This document shows positions 1-10,982 of a DNA stretch of 64,000 bases, in pieces (the stretch's first letter is position 1; the number at the start of each line of letters is the position of its first letter). The notes below the pieces were generated by a model. The model was not told where the DNA came from and made no database searches. It saw only the letters and a program-made list of their open reading frames with translations. The stretch comes from Eutypa lata (Eukaryota > Ascomycota > Sordariomycetes > Xylariales > Diatrypaceae). Location: positions 5,518,001 through 5,582,000 of the forward strand of contig JAKULF010000005.1 of NCBI GenBank assembly GCA_022661535.1. Direction: 5' to 3'. Made by a program: the position numbers and the translations under genes.

Positions 1-1362
1 TGTCGATGTGTGTTATACGGACATCGAAAGGCATAAAATAATTCCGGGCGTTAGGTCGGTTAGAGACATACCAGAAGGTAAGTGAGGGCATCTTCTCGCG
101 CCAACTCGTTCCACCTTAAACCTAACTCTATGACAGCTAATCAACTCCAACTCCTGGCTTTACTCTCAAAACACTCTCGCCTTCGAGGGATGATACTTGA
201 ACTGAGAAACAAGAACTTAAAAGTCAGGCATGATACCCTCGATCGTTCTTTGCTAGTCCAAGCACAGCTAGCTAAATGGGTGAATGATGTCCACGATGCA
301 ACTGAGCCTAGCGCGGCCTACGCCGATGAAGCCCTCGATGAATCTGCCACTGAAGACGCAGATGACCTTTGTTACGTTTACCATAAGACATTGCTTAATG
401 TTCTACAGTACGAGTCTATTATCACCCTAAATCGTCCACTTCTAGCTTATAACCCTGCGACGCCTGCTTCACAGGCAGCCTTGCAAGCTTGTATCAGTGC
501 ATCGAGATCTGTGATAGATACAATACGCAATTCACAAGCCCTTCGAAATGGAAATGAAATGGACAATCCCAAATCTCTTCATTATATTATGGTATGGCCA
601 TTGCTTACCTGGTCAGTTTGGATGAGTTGTTTCATCCTCGCTTATGCAGCATTGGAGGGAGTTACAACCGTGTTATCGGCCCGGAGGTAATCGTTGCGCC
701 AAACGATATTAGCCATCCGCTAACTGTGTGTAGGTATGCAAGGAAAGCGTTACATATCCTGAAGCAGCTCTCCCGACGAGGTACAAAGTGGCCAGACTCA
801 TGCGTCAATGCTGTAGAACACATAATCGTAGCGCTGGAGAAAGAAGGGGAGAATTCTGGCAAGTCTTCTGAAGACAGCCGATCACCGATGGACGCCCGGA
901 CTGGCGTGCAGCATGTACACAACCCAAATAGTGGAAACTTTCATGAAAGAACGAGATCTCCTTATACAAGTAACACGACAGCTGGTACCCTGGGTCTCAA
1001 TGACCGGACATCGAATCCTTCAAACAACGACGGCCAGATTGATCAGACGCCGCTATTTGATACCAGTAGACACCAGTGAGCACCCACATACGTGATTCTT
1101 ACTTACCAATCATTCACTAATCGCATCTAGCTATACGAGTGATGGGAACCGAGAAACTCAAACCCAATTTCAAGAAACTCCGATGTCTCAGACAGCATAT
1201 ATTTCAAATTCGACAAACCAAGCCGATCTTGAGATGACTAGAATCTCACTTGGTATGCCTGATATCCAGGAGCAGTGGCTAGATCCACTTAATGCTCTTG
1301 ACTTTTCGAACTTTGCTCAAGCTGGAACGTCGGACTCTGCTATTGGGTTCGGGTTCTACTAG
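1..1362 (+). CDS. Fungal-specific transcription factor, C-terminal part (5' end outside window)
   Basis: Spliced exons 1-77, 137-686, 734-1075 and 1131-1362. The 59, 47 and 55 nt introns all have GT-AG ends and CTAAC/CTAAT branch points, and the frame is open from base 2. The protein shows the usual C-terminal half of the fungal-specific transcription factor domain: a helical stretch, then 'YESIITLNRPLL' and an Ala-rich 'ALQACISASRSV' helix, then a Trp-rich hydrophobic helix, ending in a Ser/Thr/Asn-rich tail. The DNA-binding part, presumably a Zn2Cys6 cluster, lies upstream and cannot be seen. The gene is tail-to-tail with the dehydrogenase gene, 167 bp apart, so it is a reasonable local regulator of the following genes; that role is inference. 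Class assignment is good; exact target is unknown. Confidence 0.85.
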
Positions 1363-1529
1363 CTGTTTCCCAACGGTTGTTTATATTTCAGCATCCACTT
1401 GACCTCATTTCACGCAAAAACATCCCGGCTACGATACTCCGATCTTTTAATAAGGTTGTTAATATATAATGCTATTTATTGAGTGTTGGGAATAGCCTTA
1501 CGCTTCTATACCATGATATACCCGCCCCC

Positions 1530-2758
1530 CTAAGCTTTGCCCGCCTTACCATATAAGCTCTTGATCTCATCACAGACAGCATTTGTAACATCGACAGTCT
1601 TTGCAGTACCGCCGAGATCAGCGGTTACTATCCCCTTCTCACACACATGCTCAACGGCATCCAGAAGCTTCTTGCTGGCATCCTCCTCGCCTAGCCATGC
1701 TAGCATCTCCGCACTTGTCCAGAAGGTAGCAACGGGGTTCGAAACCCCCTTACCAGTGATGTCAAATGCCGAGCCGTGTATCGGCTCAAACATGCTAGGA
1801 TTTTGCCTCGTTGGGTCTAGGTTCGATGTCGGTGCAATACCGATGGAACCCGCTAATGCGGCAGCCAGGTCAGAGAGAATATCGGCATGCTACATCATTA
1901 TTAGCCATAGGCGTTAACAGAAGTTAAACATGTTGACAACTTACTAAGTTTGTGGCAACGATTGTATCAATGGACTCGGGCTTTAGAACCATACGGCAAG
2001 TCATGGCATCAACAAGCATCTTATCAACGGTGACATCCGGGAAGTCCTTTGCGACGCTAGCCGCGACCTCATCCCAGAGTACCATTCCGTTGCGCTGGGC
2101 ATTGCTCTTCGTTACGACCGTTAGGAGCTTACGGGGCCGCTTCTGCGCAGTCTCGAAGGCAAAGCGCATGATGCGCTCGACGCCGTGGCGCGAGAAGATG
2201 GATACCTCCGTAGCCGTCTCCCACGCCTGGCCGCGGTGCGAGCGCCCACCTTGTCCTGCGTACTCGCCCTCGCTATTCTCCCGGATGATGACCCAATCCA
2301 GATCTCCTGGCTTGCAGTTCCGCAGTGGCGATTGCGTTCCTCTGAAGACTTTCGTGGGCCGCACATTGGCATATTGTTGGAACGGTTGGCAGATCGCCAG
2401 TCGAAGACCCCATAACGAGATGTGGTCGGGAACGTCTATATACATCTCTTAGTCCTAATTGTCGTGTACTAATGGGGGAAAACATTGTATACTGACCAGG
2501 TGCGCCCACGGCACCGAATAAAATGGCATCGTGCTTCTTCAACTCATCTAAGCCGCCGTCGGGGATGTACTTCCCGGTCTTCTTATACGTGTCTGAGCTC
2601 CAATCGTAGTGCGTGAAATCAATATCAAAGGAGCCCAGCGTCTCTGCGAGGGTCTTCAGCACAATGTGAGCCGCATCGATCACCTCGGGGCCGATGCCGT
2701 CGGCCGGGATCGAGGCAATGCTGTAGGACTTGGAAGCGGGCACCGCTGAAGGTGACAT
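1530..2758 (-). CDS. Tartrate/D-malate dehydrogenase (decarboxylating), isopropylmalate-dehydrogenase family
   Basis: Three exons on the minus strand: 2497-2758, 1945-2435 and 1530-1889, with introns of 61 and 55 nt, giving 370 aa, the normal length for the family. The N-terminus has the family dinucleotide region with 'IPADGIGPEVI'. 'VPDHISLWG' is typical of the tartrate/D-malate branch rather than of IPMDH or IDH. Likely active-site residues are Arg113 (VRP), Arg139, Tyr146 (NSEGEY), Lys197 (TKSN), Asp230, Asp254 and Asp258 (NLHADILSD); 'FEPIHGSAFDITGKG' is the cofactor loop. Family enzymes oxidise tartrate, or decarboxylate meso-tartrate to D-glycerate and D-malate to pyruvate, with NAD. 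There is no clear mitochondrial presequence. The divergent neighbour, a glycerate kinase, favours a role in tartrate use. The exact substrate cannot be read from the sequence. Confidence 0.9.
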
Positions 2759-3236
2759 ATTTGTTGGGATTTCAAAGTAAATGATAGGGTGTTATCGAGT
2801 GCTTACAATGGCTGGTTGCGCTTGTTTCTTTGACCGAATGTCTGCGATGAAATAGTTGGTCGACGGCAACATCCCTCCGCAGATCGGAAACCTGACCCGG
2901 ACTTGACAAAGTCCGGTTGGCCACCCACCACATTGCCTAGGTAGGTAGCACCCCAACTAGCCGGGCCCCCTTTCTCCAGGTGGTATCCACCAACTACTGT
3001 ACGTGGGGTTGCATTAGTAGGTAGAACCAGGAGCACACGTGGTAATAGAGTAGGTGATAGGCTCATTTTGCTTGTAGATAGTTCAAATGCAAAATAGCTG
3101 ACTAAATAACTGCTAGTAGTAATGGTGTTCTCATGAACCTTGACCCTATCAATTACTTTGTTGACTACTCTGCTATGGAAAACATACCCCAACAGACATC
3201 ACAACCGATATCTATCCGCAGGAATAGACCATCACC
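2759..3236. promoter_or_regulatory. Bidirectional promoter between dehydrogenase and glycerate kinase genes
   Basis: 478 bp separate the two divergent start codons. The stretch holds a near-perfect palindrome at 2897-2916 (separate entry) and no ORF I believe. A 129-codon open frame on the minus strand here has no family features and overlaps the promoter. Confidence 0.7.
2897..2916. promoter_or_regulatory. CGG-N12-CCG palindrome, candidate Zn2Cys6 binding site
   Basis: CCGGACTTGACAAAGTCCGG: two 8-bp arms (CCGGACTT / AAGTCCGG) around a 4-bp centre. Inverted CGG triplets at fixed spacing are the known target shape of Zn2Cys6 dimers. It sits 139 bp upstream of the dehydrogenase start and 321 bp upstream of the kinase start. 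A similar element with identical N12 spacing occurs upstream of the transporter at 4569-4586. Binding by the regulator at the left edge is inference. Confidence 0.5.
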
Positions 3237-4190
3237 ATGCCGGTCTCCCAAACCTCCCTCGATGATGTGTTACGACATGTTACAAGCAAACTAGAAGCGC
3301 ATAAATCGCATCAGCGCTCGAGGAACGCCAAGCCGAGGCCTTTTGTCCTCGGTCTCTCAGGCATGCAAGGCTCTGGAAAGTCAACATGGGCAAGAAGCCT
3401 CGCCGATATGCTTCGCACCCGGCATAGGGCCAAGATCGTAATACTATCGTTAGATGATCTATACCACACCCACGAATCGCTGGCGAAGATCCGCAGCGAA
3501 AATTCATCGAATGAGCTCTTTCGCAACCGCGGCCAGCCGGGAACCCACGACGAGGTGTTGGCGGAGCAGTTTTTCAAGGCTTTATTCGCGGGGGAGGCCG
3601 TGGCGGTGCCGTTGTTCGACAAGAGCAGGTTCAATGGCGAGGGAGACAGGGCTCCCATTACCGAGTGGGAACAGGTCTCTAGGGACCCTCCTGTTGACGT
3701 TGTCATCTTTGAGGGATGGTGTATAGGTTTCCAGGCTCTTTCAGATCAGTCACTAGAGGAGAAATGGAATGCTTCGAGACAAACTCGCCCTAACGACGCC
3801 ACAGAAGAGTTGCCAACAACCATGCTCATGCGTAAGCACTCTCTTGAACACCTCCGAGTCATAAATAGTAACCTCGCAAGGTATAACGAGACCTTTCTCA
3901 ACCCATCGAAGTTCGATTATCTCATCCACCTGGATACGTCAGACCTCTCGAACGTATACCACTGGCGAATACAGCAAGAGCACGCCTTGCGAGAATCAAA
4001 GGGCACCGGTATGACAGATGAAGAGGTTATCAAGTTCGTTCAAGTCTATATGCCAGCATATGAACTTTACCTCGAGCGGCTTAAGGAGGAGCCTTTTATC
4101 CCTCACAACGCGAGTAGTGTGCCTGGAAAGAACCAGCTTCGCGTGATCCTAGATGAGAATCGTAGAGTAGTTTCTGTAAATGAGATATAG
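3237..4190 (+). CDS. TDA10: D-glycerate 3-kinase (Tda10/GLYK-like P-loop kinase)
   Basis: Single exon, 317 aa, close to yeast Tda10 (about 290 aa). A Walker A motif GMQGSGKST spans residues 42-50. Other family landmarks are 'LSLDDLYHT' (Walker B-like), 'RGQPGTHD', 'FDKSRFNGEGDR' and 'FEGWCIGF', followed by a helical C-terminal half. The enzyme family phosphorylates D-glycerate to 3-phosphoglycerate with ATP, feeding lower glycolysis; the yeast member itself was long listed only as an ATP-binding protein. The start at 3237 is the first ATG in a clean frame and the context 'CACC ATG' is good. It is divergent from the tartrate/D-malate dehydrogenase, whose possible product is D-glycerate. Confidence in the family is high; the substrate follows from family knowledge. 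Confidence 0.9.
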   Translation: MPVSQTSLDDVLRHVTSKLEAHKSHQRSRNAKPRPFVLGLSGMQGSGKSTWARSLADMLRTRHRAKIVILSLDDLYHTHESLAKIRSENSSNELFRNRGQPGTHDEVLAEQFFKALFAGEAVAVPLFDKSRFNGEGDRAPITEWEQVSRDPPVDVVIFEGWCIGFQALSDQSLEEKWNASRQTRPNDATEELPTTMLMRKHSLEHLRVINSNLARYNETFLNPSKFDYLIHLDTSDLSNVYHWRIQQEHALRESKGTGMTDEEVIKFVQVYMPAYELYLERLKEEPFIPHNASSVPGKNQLRVILDENRRVVSVNEI

Positions 4191-4843
4191 CTCCTACTAT
4201 ATCATCTTTATGTCTTTTCTTCGGAAAGAGAGTGTTCATACGTAATTGCATAAATATGATAGCTAATCTCAAGCCATACCATATCTTGATGTTTAGTATC
4301 TTACGAGATTAGTATTATAAATTGACTTAATTCATGTTTCGGTATGAAAACTAGCTCTCTTGTCTCACCTTGTTCAAATATCACCAATAAGTTCCACGGA
4401 TATATAGCATCTAGGCCCATATTCCGATAGGTCTTAGAAACTAGTACCAGCAGATCTTGGAGTAATCGTCTGATTTAGCCAGGATCCCCGCATATATAAA
4501 GTGCTTCCCCGTACTATGCAGTTCATTGAATGCACTTGTCGAACTCCATATGGGGTTCCGGCTCTAGGCGGACTTGGCTTTGTCCGGCCCACACAACCCC
4601 ATGGGGTTATTGATGGTTACACCCATGGCCATGGTATTGCGGCCGAGTGGAAATATGATATCTTACGAAGATCCGACGAACAGTTAACAGTATCTTAAAT
4701 AGCCATGTCCTCTTCTACAACCCCTTTCAACTCGATACCTGCACGGTTGACCCAATTCCTCATCAACCTTCTTCGAGCCCCCCTCTCTAGATCAGCCTGT
4801 CGTCCAGGAGTTGCAACCACGTTGACCAGTCGCTCCTATCACG
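4191..4843. other. Intergenic, upstream region of the MFS gene
   Basis: 653 bp containing the 3' flank of the kinase and the transporter promoter. The only structure I support is the palindrome at 4569-4586, framed by an outer inverted pair ATGGGGTT / AACCCCAT at about 4549 and 4596. A 65-codon open frame at 4501-4698 begins with a non-ATG codon and has no family features. Confidence 0.6.
4569..4586. promoter_or_regulatory. CGG-N12-CCG palindrome upstream of the transporter
   Basis: CGGACTTGGCTTTGTCCG: inverted CGGAC / GTCCG arms with CGG and CCG separated by 12 nt, the same spacing and the same CGGACTTG left arm as the element at 2898-2915. It lies 258 bp upstream of the transporter start (edge to start codon). 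Candidate site for a shared Zn2Cys6 activator. Confidence 0.5.
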
Positions 4844-6930
4844 ATGTCTTCGGAGAAACGCCAATCACATGACATGCCTGAACTTCACCAGGTTGAATCC
4901 CTTGCTGAGAATGGGAGCATCGCGATCAAGGAGTCAGACTTGGACAAGTCTGCAGCTCCGGGAGCTGACTATTCAGGCGCCATCAAGAAGACAGACCCGA
5001 AAGAGATTGTAAGCAACCTCCCAACCTATTTCTCACTCCTATCTAGCGCGTTCTGAGAGCACACCTCTTCGTCGATGGGAGTTCTAGCTTCGGGAGCATG
5101 GCTTGGGACCCCCATATCATCGCTGAATTATCTCAAAGGGCAAGTAAATAGCTAACTCAAGATATTGTAGGCGCTCGTGAAGAAGCTTGATTTCAGAATC
5201 ATGCCTATCCTATGGGCGATGTATTTCATGAACTACGTAATTATAATTCGTTCTGAAGCCCCATATCAAATTTCTGTCTCTAGAAATCGGCTAACATCAT
5301 CCCCAATGGCTCAGTTGGATCGGAACGCAATAGCAAATGCTCGATTGAATAACCTCGAAGACGACCTCGGCTTGGTTGGGACCCAATACAACACTTGTAT
5401 TTCTATCTTGTTTGTTGGGTACGTAGCGGCGTTCCCTAAATTCTCAATTAGAGACTTGAGTGTGGCTAACCTCATCCTTTCCAAAGATATTTGATCATGC
5501 AGATACCCTCAAATATGTTGATGTCGTCCGGCAAAATTCGGCCCTCACTATACATGTGTATATGCATGATGGCATGGGCTGCTGTATCGTCATTTACAGC
5601 TCTTGTGAAGAATTATAAGGGTGGGGAAAAGGCCAAACTCCGAAGACCGCCACATTTCAGGTTTCGAGAATCTCATTTCTAACACTGGCTAGGTCTGGTT
5701 ACGGTCCGCTTTTTCCTCGGCGTGGCCGAAGCCCCCTTTTATCCCGGAGCTCTCTACATGCTCTCAATATTTTAGTAGGTATACCATGAATTAGTTAATT
5801 TGCTGTCAACCTCCTTTTCTTCCATGAGCACAAACCTGTTTGTCCAGGCGTGTCGACACCTGAAATGGTATCGAGAGTACCCGGTATCCTTGGAACTGGA
5901 TAGTAGGACCCATAGACTGACTTTATACAGCACCAGAAAAGAAATCGCCGCTCGTCTTTCTATCCTGTACTCTGGCAACATCTTCGCTACCGCCTTCGCG
6001 GGCCTGATCGCTGCTGCAACGTTTGAAAGCATCGATGGCGCACATGGGATCCGCGGCTGGCAGTGGCTCTTTATAATCGAGGGGGTGGTGACATTCTGTG
6101 TAGCCATAGTAGGCATGACCATGCTACCCGATTCGCCCTTGACCACCCGCTGGTTGACCCCGGAAGAACGCCAGCTGGCCCATGACCGGATGATGCGCGA
6201 TACCGTCGATAGCGAGGACAGCAAAGGCACGCGTGCCGGCTTCTTGCAAGCTATCAAGGACCCGCGTCTCTACCTACTAGCATTCATGCAGAACATGCAT
6301 CTCAGTGCTTGCAGTGAGTATATTTCTTCTCCGAATAGGTATGTATGCCAAGAGTGAAAGGAGGGGGGGCTAATCGTGAAATCAAAAGGTTTCAACAACT
6401 TCTTCCCGACCGTAGTGGGCTCACTCGGCTTCGACAGCACCATCACGCTAGCCCTAACCTGCCCTCCGTACCTCGTGTCGGGGGTCTTCGGCTTCCTGGC
6501 GGGCAAGTCGTCCGGCCACTTCAACGAGCGGACGTGGCACATCACGGGCGGCATGAGCATGGCGCTGGTGGGGTACCTGATCTCGTGCCTGACGATGAAC
6601 ACGGCGGCGCGGTACATCGCCTGCTTCCTGTTCGCGAGCGGGGCCTACTCGGTCAACTCGATGGTCCTGGGCTGGGTGTCCGCCACGCTGGGCCAGTCGC
6701 AGGAGAAGAAGGCCGTCAGCCTGTCCATCGTCAACGTCGCCGCCAACGCCTCCTACATCTACACGGCGTACCTCTACCCGAAGACCGACGGCCCCCGCTA
6801 CCTCATCGGCATGTCGGCCAACTGCGCCTTCGCCTTCTGCACCATCGCGGCCGCGTGGGCGCTTCGGTTCTGGCTGGTGGCGATGAATAGGCACGCTGTT
6901 CGGCAGGGTGGGCTGCAGTATGCATACTAG
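4844..6930 (+). CDS. MFS transporter, anion:cation symporter (ACS, Dal5/TtuB-like) family
   Basis: Seven exons: 4844-5008, 5171-5236, 5315-5418, 5487-5620, 5693-5774, 5931-6313 and 6389-6930, total 491 aa. Splice phases agree at every junction; the 5621 donor (GTGGGG) is weak. After a hydrophilic N-terminus come about 12 membrane segments. Landmarks of the ACS family are 'DRNAIANARLNNLEDDLG' after TM1, 'GYLIMQIPSNM', 'RFFLGVAEAPFYPG' and 'ARLSILYSGN', followed by the long central loop with 'LPDSPLTTRWLTPEER'. ACS carriers take up organic anions such as allantoate, nicotinate and tartrate across the plasma membrane. Position beside a tartrate/D-malate dehydrogenase and a glycerate kinase suggests a hydroxy-acid substrate; this is inference. 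The last exon is markedly more GC-rich than the first exons. Confidence 0.9.
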
Positions 6931-9900
6931 GGTTTTTGCTTTTCAGGAGGCCAGATGAGTAGGTTATGATGCAAAGCCGGAATTAGGCCTGTGTATAAAT
7001 GTTTTTGTTTTGTTTTGCCGAGACATGATGAGATAGGTAGTCGGCAGACATGCTCTAACCTGGGGAATATAGCGGCTACTTGTTCTAATTCCGTTAGAAC
7101 ATTCTATCTTATGATCTGGGCTACTAGACTATCATTTCTCGTAGACAGCAGCATACCATAGTCTATCCCAAACTCCGAAACAACCCCCCTCCCCCAAAAA
7201 GGAAAAACACATGCGATAACTAAATACGAGCTAGCCCTGGGGTTTTATGTGACGTCGAAGCAGACATGAAGTTGGATTAAGGAAAGAAATCCTAGAATTA
7301 CCTACGCTTACTTTTTTTTAAAAGAAATGTCCAAGGATGGCGGTTCGTGATACCGATAATCGGCATCGGTCGGAGTCGCGAGGATCTCTGAGTTTCACCC
7401 GAAGTAGCATTGTCCCGAAGTCTGCTAGACGGAGTAGGAATAAGGAGGTCCGGCCGCTTGTTACAAATAAAATTATTTCAAATCAATTTGAATAGAGTTG
7501 AGTTACATCATTCTCTCTAGACCTGTTACGAATAGAAACCATCTAAGTATCGACAGCGAGGGAGACGTAGGGGTAAACTTAGGTAGGTAAGGAAGACAAG
7601 TCATGGTGAGTCTTATTCAAGGGTGTGGAATTGGGGATATTCTCCTCACCTGATTTCTCGCCTAGATGAATATCGCCTTGCATTCAAGATTCTAGGACCT
7701 GGAAACTTTTTCTTTTCTTGTACTACGGCACATACCGTGGGCTAAGCGGCGATCCTCCGACGACACTTGCATCGGGGAACAACGATTTCGGGGCCGTTAT
7801 TTGACAAGAGGTACATGGTATCCTTGATCGGTGCATGCAGTGACAGCAGCGGTTTCAGGGGTTAAAGAGGGGAAAGACGAGGCATGAACCACTACGAGCC
7901 TATGGCAACACCAACGTACATACACAGCGATATCACGGGACGAAGTGAACTACAAATGCGTCCGGGTTGTGGGTTGCGGGATAAATCTACGTATCAATCA
8001 TGGTAAGCCTCCCGACTCCCCAAGGATATAATCCCACTTACTTTCACATAGGGGCATAGAAAGTGAGCTGAAGTTCTAGGCCAGGAACTCTGCATCCCAT
8101 TTTGGCACAGGTAATAGTTACTCCTATAAATGTTCAACTTCAAAGAGTATGAAATGAGAAAGTATTCTGAGGCTATGAATTGACGGTCGTTGAACCCATC
8201 GGATGCAAAACCTTCAAGCCTCATGCAGCAAGGAGGCGTTATCAATCATTAAACAGCTATAGCTCTTCCTGGAATAGCGGCTATGAGACTATTCTCCTCC
8301 TTTTCTTCTCTTCTCCTCTCCACTATTACACACAACACTAGTGAAGCCCTTGGATCCTTCAATCCTGCATCTAAACGAAGCTTGCCTCCCGAGAGCATAA
8401 AGTCAGCTTTTTGAGAGCTACGATGCTGATTATCTCAAAGCGCCCATAACTTACTATCGCAATGACAATACAGTTGTGAGGTTACGTATATGAAACTCAT
8501 ATATCATACCTATGTTCCATAGACTGATGACCCTACGGCGACCAACTGCCCTTAAGCTAAGGCTAGCAGAATCGATAAACAGTTGCAGCGGTATCTTGAG
8601 TTGTGAATGGCTTTGCTGATATGATACACTCACTTAGTCCATCATATTTCTTCGATTTCGAGGTATTGCAGAACTCTGGCGACGAACTAAATGATGTCAA
8701 ACTAAAGGTCCACTGGTAGGGGTGGTGCACGGGCACCTTCGACAAAACAGTCTCACGAATGTCACGAGAGCTTAAAAGATTGCTTTTGTAGTGAGAATCG
8801 TGAGAATCGTGAAAATTGAAATGAAAGAATACGTGTCACGCCCCAGGAGACATAATAACTCAAATAGGGGAGGGCACGTTCCTGATCGTTCAGTATTTGT
8901 AACTGGTGACCAGTGAGCTCTAGGTATCCCAGCATTACGGAATGGCGTTGTAAGTTTGAAGCCATCCCTTGTTGATTACCTGGATAAAAATAGAGCTTTG
9001 CTCATGGTGGTAGCATGGCATATGTGGGTTTCCGTCGAAACATTACTGAAAAGAGATGTACGAATATGTGGAAAACACTCCTAAACCCAAGATCAAGTGT
9101 CACGATCAATTGGGTGATCTAGAGGCGGTGATGTTGCAAGATAGAATGTGAAGGGGATCTGAATACTGCATGAAACTCAGACGTGAGGTACAGCTCTTCG
9201 AGCCGGTCGAAACATCATGGTATCAGTCCCGTAATTACGGCATCTGCGTATATTATGAAGTTAGTTTTATGTACCTATATGTCGACGACAGTATTAAGAA
9301 AGGAAGCGTGTAGAGAGCTGAGAAACGTTGTTCAGCGAGTTCCGACTTCCGTAAGATCAGTCCACGATGTAGTATTTCATGGCGCCGAACGCCACACATT
9401 TTGACCCCCACTTCGGCCCCTCGTTGTATCATGATGACATCGCGCGTCTCGTTCTGCCAAAGCGTTGGTCTTGTAACTCGATGTCGAGCTCGTCGAAATC
9501 CTCGGCACGCGATCATCATCAGTAGATTACAGTATGTACGTATTTAGTTCACCAGTTTCGCATGTGAAAATCCGCGATTTATCCGGGTAATAATCCAATA
9601 TCAGGTCTTATTTATACCATTGATATACATAAGTACATATGGATTGCCATCAGGGATATGTCGCGGGGTTCACGCCAGTTCCCTAACTACATAACTAGAG
9701 TACATACGTAGTAGTCCTAACTAAAAATTAGCTAAATGTGCATACATAGCTTGGTATTTAGATATTCAAGCCACTGGTAACACATGAAACGTTTGAACAT
9801 TGTCTGCAGGGTGAAATTCATTAGAAATACATGAATATGTAAGAGGGAAAATGACTAAATACGTAGGCAAAACGCTCAAGGAGGTGTGCGTTGCCCACGC

Positions 9901-10982
9901 TTGGTAAGCCATAGTTACATACATACTAGACTAGGCCGTCCCAGGATGGCCAGGGGTAGCAATAGCGTCTCCATATCTAGAAATCAGTCCGACGGGAACG
10001 AATCAAGTCTACAGGATCTTTTCCTGCGTGGACCTCCTGACAGGCGGGGAAAACAACAGAATCCTTGATGCGACTTTCTCGGACAATACATCTCGGAACA
10101 TTAGCTAGACTGGAATTGTTTCGGCCGCTTTTGATTGCTCAACTAACGAGAGAGGCACGAGAATCTAGAAGTAGCGGCTTTTCCCGTGATAGCTTTAAGC
10201 TCATACTTGGTAGGCACTGGGTGAGTGATGACATCGAGGGGCTTTTCTGGTACCTACTAGTTACTGTGAGGCAAGTGAGGGAAAAGATCCCCTAACTAGT
10301 GTAGATCAACCGTCTGGTCGTAAGTAACACACACTCCCAGGAGTTCTATCCTTTCTAGAACCTTGACAGGACATGGACTAGCCTCGGCCTCTCTTTTCAC
10401 TCGCCTTACCGGCAACTTTATCCTTATATTTGGTCAAATATTACATGATCTACCTACAATAGTGTAGTTTTTCTTTTGAGCCGTCCCACTAGTCTACATA
10501 CATAGTTGGTCTGGTCTGGGGAGCTACCCCCCAACTTGTTCGCATGCACATTCTCTCGCGAACGAATAGGAAACTATATCATCCTTTCCCCATCGTAGGA
10601 GGAGGACCCTGGTGCTTGCTTGATTCGAGAGCCATCATACCGTACATACATATGCAGGAAGCCGCCCACCAATCCGCGTTTGTGAGGTCATATTCATTCA
10701 GACAAATGCGGGCTTTCAACTCGTCGACTGGATGCAATTGACAGGGATAGTGGATCGAAGGTGAGGGCCAACAGCACGCATAAGGGAGGTGGAACATTCA
10801 TTAGTGTGCTGTCACAACATGGGAGTTCTTTTTTCTGTCCACCAGCCCTCACGAACTGGTTACCCTTTTAGTACGCAACCAACACTCGCTGAGAGAGAAT
10901 TCTTGGTTCTATCTTATTCGAAAAACATTAGCAGCAAAACAGGCGGCGAGCGCAAGTCTCTTATTAGTCCGTTCCCTTGACC
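6931..10982. other. 4-kb gene-poor spacer
   Basis: No open frame here has an ATG start, family features or convincing splice structure. Short frames (60-90 codons) on both strands look random. No transposon ORF, terminal repeat or tRNA was recognised. It separates the metabolic group from the next regulator. Confidence 0.6.

Noticed and set aside
2803..3192. 129-codon frame on the minus strand
   Set aside because: Lies in the divergent promoter, has no family features, and contains the palindromic site.
4501..4698. 65-codon frame upstream of the transporter
   Set aside because: Non-ATG start, no features, and overlaps the candidate regulatory palindrome.
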